This document shows, in pieces, positions 7,956-14,768 of a stretch of 19,241 nt of DNA. The notes below the pieces were generated by a model that saw nothing but the letters and a program-made list of their open reading frames with translations, had not been told where the DNA came from and made no database searches. The stretch is from JBDTVS01 sp040007095 (lineage in GTDB: Bacteria; Acidobacteriota; Vicinamibacteria; Vicinamibacterales; CAVVIG01). The position numbers and the translations under genes are program-made. Position 1 is the stretch's first letter; each line of letters begins with the position of its first letter. The stretch spans positions 1-19,241 of the forward strand of contig JBDTVS010000132.1 in assembly GCA_040007095.1 (NCBI GenBank), written 5' to 3'.

Positions 7956-8928
7956 CGGTGCCGAGCACAACGATGGCCGCGGCCAGGCCCAGCGATCTGA
8001 TCGAGACGGCCGCTGGTCTGTGGCCGCTTTGCACCGGCAGTTCAACCGAGTGGACCGCGACGCTCGGCGTGACTTCTGAACGGAGATCCTCTAACGCATG
8101 CCTCAAGTCCAGCGCGCTCTGCTGGCGATGGGCGGGATCCTTCTCCAGGCAGCGGCGGATCAGGCGTTCAAGCTCCCGGGGCATCGACGGATTCAGCTCG
8201 CTGATCGGCGCAGGCGTATCGCGGAGGAGCGACGAGATCATCGACGCCGTCGAATCGCCGGCAAACGGTCGGCTTCCGGTCGCGAGCTCGTACAGAACGA
8301 TGCCGAGCGAGAAAATGTCGGCGCGATGATCGACGTTCTTGCCTTCCGCCTGCTCCGGCGCCATGTACGCGACGGTCCCGAGAAACTGCCCGTGGCCGGT
8401 CAGCGCCTCGGTCGCCAGCGACGCGAATCCGCCGACGCCGTCGGGCGACTCGGTGAGCTTCGCCAACCCGAAGTCCAGGATTTTGAGCCGGCCGTCGGTG
8501 GTGACCATCACGTTGGCCGGTTTCAGATCCCGATGTGTGATGCCGGCCCTGTGTGCCGCCGCCACGGCACCAGCGAGCGGAATCGAAAGCTGTAAGAACG
8601 CCTGAAGCGAAAGGCCTCCCGGCCGGACAAGTTCGGCGAGGGTTTTGCCCTCGATCAACTCCATCGTCAGAAACGGTGAGCCGTCGTGTTCCTCGATGGA
8701 GTGGACCGTGACGATGTTCGGATGGGTGAGCGCGGCAATCGAGCGTGCCTCGCGCTGGAAACGGTTGCGAAAGCTCGGATCGGCCGCCCGGGAGGTGTGG
8801 AGGACTTTGAGCGCGACGAAGCGATCGAGCCTTTCGTCCCGCGCTTTGTAGACTTCGCCCATGCCGCCGGCGCCGAGCCGGCTGACAATCACGTAAGTAC
8901 CGAGTCTAGTGCCGGGGGGCAACGCCAT
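7738..8928 (-). CDS. Pkn-type Ser/Thr protein kinase (N-terminal part, frameshifted)
   Basis: A eukaryote-like kinase with every core motif: Gly loop GAGGMGEVYKA (19-29), K41 in VALKVL, catalytic HRDLKPAN (H132-D134), DFG (152-154), GTVAYMAPEQ and the DIFSLGIVLYEL block. I took ATG 8928 (MALPPGTRLGTYVIV), because the longer frame from TTG 8997 adds residues unlike the family. A transmembrane segment starts near residue 325 (SLGLAAAIVVLGT). Exactly there, at about 7955, the frame leaves the family sequence: the native continuation RYFAWAGW is in another frame, and this frame runs on in unrelated residues to 7738. A bacterium with this allele would make a kinase lacking its TPR sensor region. 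A one-base assembly error is equally possible. Confidence 0.88.
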   Translation of the reverse strand: MALPPGTRLGTYVIVSRLGAGGMGEVYKARDERLDRFVALKVLHTSRAADPSFRNRFQREARSIAALTHPNIVTVHSIEEHDGSPFLTMELIEGKTLAELVRPGGLSLQAFLQLSIPLAGAVAAAHRAGITHRDLKPANVMVTTDGRLKILDFGLAKLTESPDGVGGFASLATEALTGHGQFLGTVAYMAPEQAEGKNVDHRADIFSLGIVLYELATGSRPFAGDSTASMISSLLRDTPAPISELNPSMPRELERLIRRCLEKDPAHRQQSALDLRHALEDLRSEVTPSVAVHSVELPVQSGHRPAAVSIRSLGLAAAIVVLGTGDTSRGQDGGRRRPAPTIPTRPRTSRSPSRGSRIGRATRLSTRSGNWQATRWRRSSRISATSCWAAASARYR

Positions 8929-9154
8929 CAACAGGCTGTAATAGTAGACCGGACACGACGACAAGACCGATTTCCTGAAGGATCTCGTAGAGGGCAATTG
9001 CGAAACCGGTTCTGGCTGGCCCGGTTGTGGGTGGCGCGGCGAGCCCTTCTGCGCAAACGGGAGGTAGCCCCGATGCTCACGTGGAGATCGCCCGAGCCGC
9101 CGCCGGCCAGGAACACCTGGGCGTGTTCAGCCCCGGTGCGCGACACCCGCGACT

Positions 9155-9360
9155 GTGCAGGCACAGAATGCTCCGGCGCCCGTCCAGCCTGCGCCGCCTC
9201 CGACTCCGGATCGCTCCCAGTGGTACGTCGAGCCCGTCAAGGTGTTCGACAATCTGTATTTCGTTGGCCAGTCGGAGTTCTCGGCATGGGCGGTAACGAC
9301 GACCGCCGGAATCATCCTGGTCGATACGATCTCGAAAAACCGGCACGCCAGCGTTTCCCT
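9155..9360 (+). pseudogene. Metallo-beta-lactamase-fold hydrolase, N-terminal fragment
   Basis: The frame reads MQAQNAPAPVQPAPPPTPDRSQWYV, then EPVKVFDNLYFVGQSEFSAWAV and TTTAGIILVDTISKN. The stretch FDNLYFVGQSEFSAWAVTTTAGIILVDT is the first beta sandwich of an MBL-fold enzyme, closest in style to subclass B3-like secreted proteins, with a Pro-rich linker after what may be an export signal. The sequence stops matching directly after LVDT, before the zinc-binding HxHxDH motif, so the fragment cannot be catalytic. The GTG at 9155 is simply the first start codon in the frame, not a supported start. Confidence 0.65.
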
Positions 9361-9392
9361 CGGTAACGTGCGGCAACGAGCCGAACGGCGAC

Positions 9393-9539
9393 ATGTTCAT
9401 GAACCTTATGGATGACACCGATCACGGGACCCTGGTGTTCTTCACGAAGGGGGCAGTCACGCGGATGCACGATGCGCTGAAGGATCCGCGCCGGCGGCAC
9501 GCCCTCGTGCCCGCGGCCGACGTCACGCGGACGCATTGA
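9393..9539 (+). pseudogene. Unidentified C-terminal protein fragment
   Basis: A short frame ending in TGA at 9539 reads MFMNLMDDTDHGTLVFF, then TKGAVTRMHDALKD. It stays open upstream to about 9345 (GTPAFPSVTCGNEPNGD), so it looks like the tail of a longer gene whose front was lost at the junction with the MBL fragment. I do not recognise the family. Confidence 0.35.
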
Positions 9540-9565
9540 TCCGTCGCGCCGCGCAGGATTTCTGC

Positions 9566-9571
9566 TAGGCT
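9566..9571 (+). promoter_or_regulatory. Possible extended -10 element before the MFS gene
   Basis: TGCTAGGCT (9563-9571) resembles an extended -10 box (TGnTAnnnT). It ends 7 nt before the GTG at 9579, which would give a leaderless or very short-leader transcript. No clear -35 box is visible. Confidence 0.35.
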
Positions 9572-9644
9572 TTTTCTCGTGCCTCCCAATTGATCCTCGC
9601 TTCGCCGGAACGTCGCGCTTTACCTCCCTTATCGGATCGCGAGC

Positions 9645-10670
9645 ATGGAAGCCGTCATGCACGGTTTGTACTTGCTCTGGTGGGTCGAGGAGCGCCACGT
9701 CTCCCCGGCGCTCGTCGCCGCGATTCTCGCGGCGGGCGATCTCGCCATCACGCTGCTCGAAGTGCCAACCGGTTGGCTCGCCGATCGGTGTGGCTATCGT
9801 CTCAGCCTGATCGCGGGCTCCGCGGTGCAGGTGGCCGGCATGATCTGCTGCTGGTTGGGGCAGGGGGTGCCGAGCCTGCTCGCGGCCTGCTTGCTCGTCG
9901 CGCTTGGCGACGGCTTGCGATCGGGCGCCGATCAGGCGCTGCTCTACGACACGTGCGTGGCGCGCGGTCGCCCTGAGGATTTCCAACGAATTGAAGCGCG
10001 GACCGGCGCCGTGCAAACCGCGGCGATGGTCGGGCTCGTGCTGCTCGGCGGCGTGATTGTCGAAACCTGGGGCTTTGCCGCCGGCTGGATCGCCGAGACG
10101 GTGCTGTGCGCGATCGGTCTCGCGATCGCGTGGGCGATGGTGGAACCGTCGGCGATAGACGGCCGCATCGTGCCCGATGCCCCGGCCGATTCGCCCATGC
10201 CAGCAGTCGCCGGTGGTTTCCTGTGGGCGTTGCTGACACTGACGCTGCCGGCCGCGCTGCTCAGCGGCGCGGCCACGGCCGTGTCGTTCTGGGCGCAGAC
10301 CACCGGCGGCCGCGCGCCGCAGCACCTGACCGTGCTCGTGGCCGCGATGGCGCTGGCGGAGGCGGCTGGATCAGCTCTGGCGGTCCGGATGCCGCCGGCC
10401 GGCGTGCGCGCGCAGTTGCTGCTCGCGGGCTGCGGCGTTGCCGGCATCCTCGCGGTGTTCGCCGTTCCCTCCACGCTGGTGCCCGTGGTGATCGTCCTCG
10501 AACTCCTGCTCGGGCCTGCCCACCCACTGCGCGCGGCCGCGGTGCAGCGGCTCGCCGGCGAGGGCGTCCGCGCGCGCGCCGCGTCCATCGCCAGCGCGTG
10601 CGACAAGGCGTGCGATACCGTCGCGCTGATGCTCGCCGGCATCACCCACCGTCACCGCGGCGGCCGCTAA
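9645..10670 (+). CDS. MFS transporter with disrupted N-terminus
   Basis: A hydrophobic 341-residue frame of the major facilitator superfamily. The A-motif-like loop is LEVPTGWLADRCGYRLSL (about 38-56), and GDGLRSGADQALLYDT is typical of a small MFS clade. I count about 11 membrane helices. The homologous sequence also continues upstream of the ATG at 9645: RNVALYLPYRIAS is in frame, back to a GTG at 9579 behind a promoter-like TGCTAGGCT. In that natural reading the fifth codon is TGA (9591-9593). So either the gene carries a nonsense mutation and is inactive, or translation restarts at 9645 without part of helix 1. The C-terminus ends before a clear helix 12. A foldback MITE begins right after the TAA. 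The substrate cannot be told. Confidence 0.75.
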   Translation: MEAVMHGLYLLWWVEERHVSPALVAAILAAGDLAITLLEVPTGWLADRCGYRLSLIAGSAVQVAGMICCWLGQGVPSLLAACLLVALGDGLRSGADQALLYDTCVARGRPEDFQRIEARTGAVQTAAMVGLVLLGGVIVETWGFAAGWIAETVLCAIGLAIAWAMVEPSAIDGRIVPDAPADSPMPAVAGGFLWALLTLTLPAALLSGAATAVSFWAQTTGGRAPQHLTVLVAAMALAEAAGSALAVRMPPAGVRAQLLLAGCGVAGILAVFAVPSTLVPVVIVLELLLGPAHPLRAAAVQRLAGEGVRARAASIASACDKACDTVALMLAGITHRHRGGR

Positions 10671-10830
10671 GGACCCTGGCGGGAATTAAGCTGTCAACTT
10701 GGGCGTCGAGGCGCCCGCCCGGCAAGGCGTGAGGAGCGCGCATACCGGGAGTATGCAAGCGACGAGCAACGCAGCCCGGCGGGATGCATCGACGGCGAAG
10801 GTGGCAGCCTAATTTCCGCCAGGGTCCTAA
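10667..10830. mobile_element. Foldback MITE with CTAA target duplication
   Basis: The body is 10671-10826 (156 bp) between direct CTAA copies at 10667-10670 and 10827-10830. The ends GGACCCTGGCGG and CCGCCAGGGTCC are perfect; the outer 30 bp match at 26 positions. The arms stay alignable almost to the centre, where GCATAC-CGGGA-GTATGC forms the tip, so the whole element is one long imperfect hairpin. It has no coding capacity. A 4-bp YTAR-type duplication is what IS5-group transposases make, so an IS5-like enzyme elsewhere may mobilise it. It sits just after the MFS stop codon and may also act as a transcript terminator or stabiliser. Confidence 0.8.
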
Positions 10831-11104
10831 GGGCCTAAGTGCGGCGCTTGCGTGGCCGATTGCCGAGGGCTGATGGACGAAACGCGCAGGTTCGCCATCA
10901 ACCATACAACCATGCCATCAGCGATGCCAGTCTCTTTGAACGCGACCTCTGCATGCCGGCGGTGGTCTGCTCGATATACAGGTTGCCGTCGAATCGGTCG
11001 CCAGTTGATGTCCGGCACCGATGATCAGCCCCGAGTGCACGAAAACTCGAGTGGGCCCAATGTGAGGGCCGGATCGTGAGGGGACGACCGTCGCCTCGTA
11101 TCGC
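10831..11104. other. Spacer with no supported gene
   Basis: Short frames exist on both strands. A minus-strand reading (FDGNLYIEQTTAGM, near 10955-11000) hints at a decayed coding stretch, but I cannot name it. Confidence 0.3.
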
Positions 11105-11536
11105 TCAGGTGCCCTCGGTCACGGCGATCGCGCTGATCTCGATCTTGCACCTGGGATGCGTCGCCAGGCGGCTCACTTCGACGGTGGTCGTCGCCGGCAC
11201 ATGCGGGCCGAGGTAGTCAGCCCACACACGATTGAGATCGTCCTGCTCGTTCACGTCGGTCAGGAAGCGGGTCGCGGCGACGAGATCGGTGACCGTCGCG
11301 CCTGCGGCTTCCAGCGTCTTCTTGAGGTTCTCCATGCACAGCACGGCCTGCTCCCTCATCGTCGGAGGTAAATCGAACTCCTCGTCGCGGTGCGGATGAC
11401 TGTGGTAGACGGCCGCCGCCGTGATGCCCGATAGGAAGACGAGGCTGCCGCGCCGGACGACGATCGCCGGCGCGTACGGCATGATGACGTCACGGCGACG
11501 ATCCCTGTGGTGGACGACCGCAATTTCCTTCGGCAT
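11105..11536 (-). CDS. RidA/YjgF-family protein lacking the canonical deaminase Arg
   Basis: A 143-residue Rid-superfamily protein, normally a small cytoplasmic trimer. Family features: SGITA (36-40), the LENLKKTLEAAGAT-like helix at 68-81, LVAATRFLTDV and the C-terminal VEVSRLATHPRCKIEISAIAV. GGAGG lies about 9 nt before the ATG at 11536. Classical RidA has Arg in PARSxVEV (R105 in E. coli), which anchors the enamine/imine substrate carboxylate. Here the segment is PATTTVEV, with Thr116 in that place, while the Glu in KIEI is kept. This points to a Rid subfamily without 2-aminoacrylate deaminase activity. The gene is divergent from the phosphotriesterase-family gene, and the two share a 282-bp spacer. 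Confidence 0.88.
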   Translation of the reverse strand: MPKEIAVVHHRDRRRDVIMPYAPAIVVRRGSLVFLSGITAAAVYHSHPHRDEEFDLPPTMREQAVLCMENLKKTLEAAGATVTDLVAATRFLTDVNEQDDLNRVWADYLGPHVPATTTVEVSRLATHPRCKIEISAIAVTEGT

Positions 11537-11687
11537 CGGTCAGGACCTCCAAGGCTGACGAGCGTCGCACGCTCGATCGCCTGCGTCAACTTCGAGACGA
11601 CCCACAGACGGTGCCTGATGTCCGAATCCTGGACATTTGAGACGCCCGGCGCGGAGTGATTCCGAAGCCAACCGGCCGACCGCTTGC

Positions 11688-11693
11688 TAGAAT
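11688..11693 (+). promoter_or_regulatory. Possible -10 box for the phosphotriesterase-family gene
   Basis: TGCTAGAAT (11685-11693) is an extended -10-like sequence about 125 nt upstream of the GTG start. No good -35 hexamer is seen at normal spacing. Confidence 0.35.
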
Positions 11694-11818
11694 GCCACGT
11701 CGTTGCGCCGCAGCGCGATCTGAACGAGATGTCGTCCGGTTCAGGACCAGCGCCTGTCAGTGCGGCATCGGCGGCGATACGGATGCTGGAAACGATCGCG
11801 AGTGTAAGGAGGCATGAC

Positions 11819-12895
11819 GTGGAAGACCCTCGCTCCCGACAGATGTGCCGCCGGCGCGTGATGACGTTGCTCGGTGTCGGCGGAGGCCTCGGGTTCTTCG
11901 TGGCGAGCCCCGCCGCACGACGGCTCGCCGGCGCCGTGCAGGCGCCGGCATCCGGCGGCAGCCGCGTGACGTTTTCTCGAGGTGCCATCATCAGGACCAT
12001 CCTGAAGGATCTCCCGCCGGACGCGCTCACCACCGGTGCGACGCTCTTCCACGAACACCTCGACGGCGTGTATTCACGCGACACGCGCCAGCTGAAGCTG
12101 CCTCCTCCCTCAGCAGCGGACATCACGTCCGTGATCGCCGACGTCGAAGCGGCGATGAGAACAGGCGTCGTCTGCATCGTGGACGGCGGGCATCCTGACA
12201 TGGGGGTGAACTACGAGCACTTGAAGCAGATTTCACGGCAGACGGGGCTCCATGTCGTGGCGAGCGGCGGCTACTACCTTCAGAACACCTACCCCGCGGA
12301 GCTCTCCGCGATGAGCGAGGATCAAATCGCTGAACATCTGGTCAAAGAGGCGGCCGCGGGTCGGTACGGGGCGTACGGCGAGATCGGTGACATGCCCGCC
12401 GAGGCCGACTTCACAGCCGACGAACGGAAAGTGTTCCGCGCCGTCGGCAAGGCACACGTGAAGAACAACCTGCCAATCTTCACGCACAACAACTACGGCA
12501 CTGGGCCGGACGTGCCGCGTGATATCGCGTTGCGGCAGCTCGACGTCTACGAGGCGGTTGGCGTGAACCCGCGGCGAATCGCCATCGGCCACATGGATTC
12601 ACTGCCCGGCAGAGATCCAGACATCATGAAGGCGCTTGCCGGCCGCGGGGCGTTCGTTGGCATCGATCGGATTCGAGGGGACGCCAAGGGTGATGAGAAC
12701 CGCGTTGCGCTGATTCTCGGATTCCTCGAGGCCGGCTATTCGGATCGCCTGCTCCTCTCCAGCGATACGCGCAGAGACTACGGCAGGGTCGCGCGGTTTG
12801 CGAAGCAGCTCCAGGCGGCCGGCGTCACTGACGCAGTGCTGCACGGCATTCAGGTGGACAATCCGCGGGCGTTCCTGGCCTTCGTCCCGAAGTAG
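11819..12895 (+). CDS. Tat-exported phosphotriesterase-family metal hydrolase
   Basis: A 358-residue binuclear-metal hydrolase of the amidohydrolase superfamily, phosphotriesterase branch (PTE, PHP, lactonases). I chose GTG 11819, since AAGGAGG ends about 6 nt upstream; the longer frame to 11684 adds unlike residues. The N-terminus CRRRVMTLLGVGGGLGFF looks like a Tat signal followed by an Ala/Gly-rich h-region. All metal ligands are visible: H78 and H80 (LFHEHLD), bridging E188 (YGEIGD), H223 (FTHNNYG), H258 (IGHMDS) and D316 (LLSSDTRRDYG). A Glu rather than carbamylated Lys as the bridge is the PHP-like arrangement. The substrate is unknown; a lactone or ester is more likely than an organophosphate. 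Confidence 0.87.
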   Translation: MEDPRSRQMCRRRVMTLLGVGGGLGFFVASPAARRLAGAVQAPASGGSRVTFSRGAIIRTILKDLPPDALTTGATLFHEHLDGVYSRDTRQLKLPPPSAADITSVIADVEAAMRTGVVCIVDGGHPDMGVNYEHLKQISRQTGLHVVASGGYYLQNTYPAELSAMSEDQIAEHLVKEAAAGRYGAYGEIGDMPAEADFTADERKVFRAVGKAHVKNNLPIFTHNNYGTGPDVPRDIALRQLDVYEAVGVNPRRIAIGHMDSLPGRDPDIMKALAGRGAFVGIDRIRGDAKGDENRVALILGFLEAGYSDRLLLSSDTRRDYGRVARFAKQLQAAGVTDAVLHGIQVDNPRAFLAFVPK

Positions 12896-13236
12896 TAGGT
12901 GCAGTGATCGATGGCCTTGGAGATGGCGGCCGTCTCGATTCTCCGCGCGGACGGTTGTGCTGTTTCGGACGTTTCCGTTCACGCCGGTGACGGGGTCCTC
13001 TGTTGGATAGAGACGGCGCGATGAAGTTCAATCACGTTGGCGAACCATCCGAGCTGTCTCCGGACATTCTGCATTTTCCCCAGGCGAGTTCTCGTCAACA
13101 GCGGCCGCTGAACCAAGGGTACCGGCTTCGCACAATGAGATCTGACCGGCAGCAGTAGTTGAGGAGGACCCGCACGACGACCTACAGCCGTGCGGGGGGC
13201 CGGTCATACGCGCCAGCGGTCGGTTATACTTTTGGT
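12896..13236. other. Spacer with one doubtful small ORF
   Basis: I see no recognisable gene. The only candidate is a 45-codon frame at 13021-13158 (MKFNHVGEPSELSPDILHF...), without a clear ribosome site or known family. I found no convincing terminator for the upstream gene. Confidence 0.4.
13225..13230 (+). promoter_or_regulatory. -10 box of the MazEF-type module (leaderless start)
   Basis: TATACT is close to the sigma-70 consensus TATAAT and ends 6 nt before the antitoxin ATG at 13237. Transcription would begin at or next to the start codon, giving a leaderless mRNA; accordingly no Shine-Dalgarno sequence is present. RHH antitoxins usually bind over such a promoter. Confidence 0.55.
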
Positions 13237-13473
13237 ATGAAGACCGCTGTGTCGATCCCGGACGAGGTCTTTCGACGTGTCGAGCGCTTCGCCCGGCGTG
13301 CCGGGCGATCCCGGAGCGAGGTGTTCAGCGCGGCAGTCCAGGAGTACGTGGCGCGCCACGCCCCGGACGAAGTGACGGAAGCCATGGACCGGGTCTGCGC
13401 CGAGATGCCCGACCAACCGAATGCGTTCGTGCGCGCGGCGGGCCGGCGTGCATTGGAGCGCACAGAATGGTAA
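13237..13473 (+). CDS. Ribbon-helix-helix antitoxin (MazE/CopG type)
   Basis: A 78-residue antitoxin beginning MKTAVSIPDEVFRRVERFAR. The first 42 residues form a ribbon-helix-helix DNA-binding fold (KTAVSIP strand, two helices RRVERFARRAG and RSEVFSAAVQEYV). The C-terminal tail (DEVTEAMDRVCAEMPD...) would wrap and inhibit the toxin. The ATG at 13237 was chosen over a longer open frame because it starts the RHH fold and lies 6 nt after TATACT. Its TAA overlaps the toxin ATG (13467), the tight coupling typical of type II modules. It is intact although the toxin carries an in-frame TGA; it probably also autorepresses. Confidence 0.85.
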   Translation: MKTAVSIPDEVFRRVERFARRAGRSRSEVFSAAVQEYVARHAPDEVTEAMDRVCAEMPDQPNAFVRAAGRRALERTEW

Positions 13474-13809
13474 TTTCGCAGGGGGAGATCTGGTGGGCCG
13501 AACTGCCGCCGCCGACCGGATCCGAACCTGGCTACCGACGGCCTACGGTCGTGGTCCAGAGTGACGCCTTGAACCGCAGCAAGATCGCGACGGTGGTCTG
13601 AGTCCCGCTGACGAGCAATCTGCGGTGGGCGGACGCCCCGGGCAACGTCCTCCTCTCGACCCGCAGCACGAACCTCCCCAAGGACTCCGTCGCCAACGTC
13701 TCGCAGATCGTCGCGCTCGATCGGACGGTACTCACGGAGCGCGTGGCCAAGCTATCGCGCGCGAAACTGGAGTTGCTCCTGTCCGGCATCGACGTTGTAC
13801 TCGGTCGGT
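13467..13809 (+). pseudogene. MazF/PemK-family toxin with in-frame TGA
   Basis: From the ATG that overlaps the antitoxin stop: MVISQGEIWWAELPPPTGSE, then GYRRPTVVVQSDALNRSKIATVV. The next codon is TGA at 13599-13601 (codon 45), followed in the same frame by VPLTSNLRWADAPGNVLLS, DSVANVSQIVALD and KLELLLSGIDVVLGR. This is a complete MazF-type endoribonuclease (SH3-like fold, RRPTVVVQSD and PLTSN motifs) apart from the TGA, which stands where relatives often have Cys (VVCVPLTSNL). The simplest reading is a nonsense mutation that disarms the toxin. After VVLGR the frame has no stop and continues through the integrase fragment to 14063, so its natural 3' end was also lost by recombination. Confidence 0.8.
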
Positions 13810-14115
13810 TTGCGCGACGATCGCAAGGGGTGGCTGTTTCGCGCGGTCAATCGCAAACGCCAGCTGACCATCCGGCGGCTCCACGAGGTCGACGTCTTTC
13901 GGATGACCAAGCGACGGGCGAGCGCCGGCGGCGTACCCGACAGCACCTGCTGTCACACCTTCCGCGCGACCGGCATTACCGCCTACCTGCAGAACGGCGG
14001 CACGCTGGAGAAGGCGCAACAGATCGCCTGCCACGAATCGCCGCGGACGACAAAACTCTATGACGGGAGCAACGATACGCTGACGCTCGACGAGATCGAG
14101 CGCATCATGTTGTAA
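13795..14115 (+). pseudogene. Tyrosine recombinase, C-terminal catalytic fragment
   Basis: The frame reads RDDRKGWLFRAVNRKRQLT, then VDVFRMTKRRASAGG, CCHTFRATGITAYLQNGGT, QIACHESPRTTKLYDG and ends DEIERIML. HTFR is the box-II HxxR, CHES carries the second conserved His, and the nucleophile Tyr is in TKLYD. The N-terminal core-binding domain and the first catalytic Arg/Lys are missing. The apparent start is a TTG inside the mazF 3' end, with no ribosome site, so it is not a real start. Its upstream edge is fused to the mazF tail near 13800. It marks an old integration or deletion event. Confidence 0.82.
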
Positions 14116-14272
14116 GCGAAGATTACGGCGTTTGTCGGGACCCGTGGCCCACCGCTCGCGCAGCAGCAGGGATGGCACACCCGGGCACCAGCGTGAGGCG
14201 GACCCGATACAGGGGTGGTCGACTGGTGGGGCGCACAAGGCGGGAGTTCGTCAACGGAGGGGACCATAGCTG

Positions 14273-14464
14273 ATGACCGGTATCAAGTTCATCACGGACG
14301 CGAAAGGCCGCAAGACCGCGGCGGTTATTGACCTCAAGAAGCACCGGGCGCTCTGGGAGGACATCGAAGACGGGTTGGTCTCGGAATCCCGCCGCAAGGA
14401 AAAGGGAACCGCGCTCGACACGATCAAAGCGGACCTCGTGAAACGCGGTCGGCTGCGTGCCTAG
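14273..14464 (+). CDS. Antitoxin of a RelBE/ParE-type module
   Basis: A 63-residue protein, MTGIKFITDAKGRKTAAVIDL, with a C-terminal tail rich in charged residues (SESRRKEKGTALDTIKADL). The N-terminal FITDAKGRKTAAVIDLKKHRALWEDIED block resembles Phd/RelB-type antitoxins, where a beta-alpha module binds DNA and the tail binds the toxin. GGAGGGG lies about 9 nt before the ATG at 14273. The stop overlaps the toxin start by 8 nt, giving coupled translation. No frame defect is visible. Confidence 0.75.
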   Translation: MTGIKFITDAKGRKTAAVIDLKKHRALWEDIEDGLVSESRRKEKGTALDTIKADLVKRGRLRA

Positions 14465-14720
14465 GTATGCCGTTGACGTCAAGCCATCCGCGCGAAGGGA
14501 ACTCGAAGCGTTGCCGGACCGCGTGTTGGCGCGCGTCATCCACAAGATCGACGGGCTCGGGCAGGCCCCACGGCCGGTCGGTTGCAAGAAGCTGATCGGC
14601 TACGCCGATCAGTGGCGCGTTCGGGTCGGGGACTGGCGTGTGGTGTACATCATCGACGACGCGGCGAAGCGCATCAGTGTCACGCGCATCGCACACCGGC
14701 GCGAGGTGTACGAACGATGA
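14457..14720 (+). CDS. RelE/ParE-family toxin
   Basis: An 87-residue toxin, MPRYAVDVKPSARRELEALP, with the family's helix pair, GCKKLIGYADQWRVRVGDWRVVYIIDD and the C-terminal ISVTRIAHRREVYER. The basic residues in RVRVGDWRVVY and the closing RIAHRREVY match ribosome-dependent RelE mRNA interferases (R..Y/H pattern); ParE-type gyrase inhibition is the alternative. The start is GTG at 14457, overlapping the antitoxin by 8 nt. Full length, with no stop or frameshift, unlike the MazF upstream. The module follows a recombinase fragment by 157 bp. Confidence 0.88.
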   Translation: MPRYAVDVKPSARRELEALPDRVLARVIHKIDGLGQAPRPVGCKKLIGYADQWRVRVGDWRVVYIIDDAAKRISVTRIAHRREVYER

Positions 14721-14768
14721 CGGCTGTTGAACGGTCCTCATTCTCAAATTCCATAAGTGAGCGCCGGA

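Noticed and set aside
9312..10645. Minus-strand frames up to 337 codons opposite the MFS gene
   Set aside because: Composition is typical antisense of GC-rich coding DNA (Arg/His/Pro/Ala), while the plus strand shows clear membrane helices.
13599..13601. TGA recoding as a general feature of this genome
   Set aside because: Several intact genes here end normally in TGA (ISKra4 transposase, RidA, recombinase), and the other interruptions are ordinary frameshifts or a TAG.
14116..14272. attC/integron cassette boundary between the two toxin-antitoxin modules
   Set aside because: No GTTRRRY/RYYYAAC core pair or matching imperfect palindrome found.
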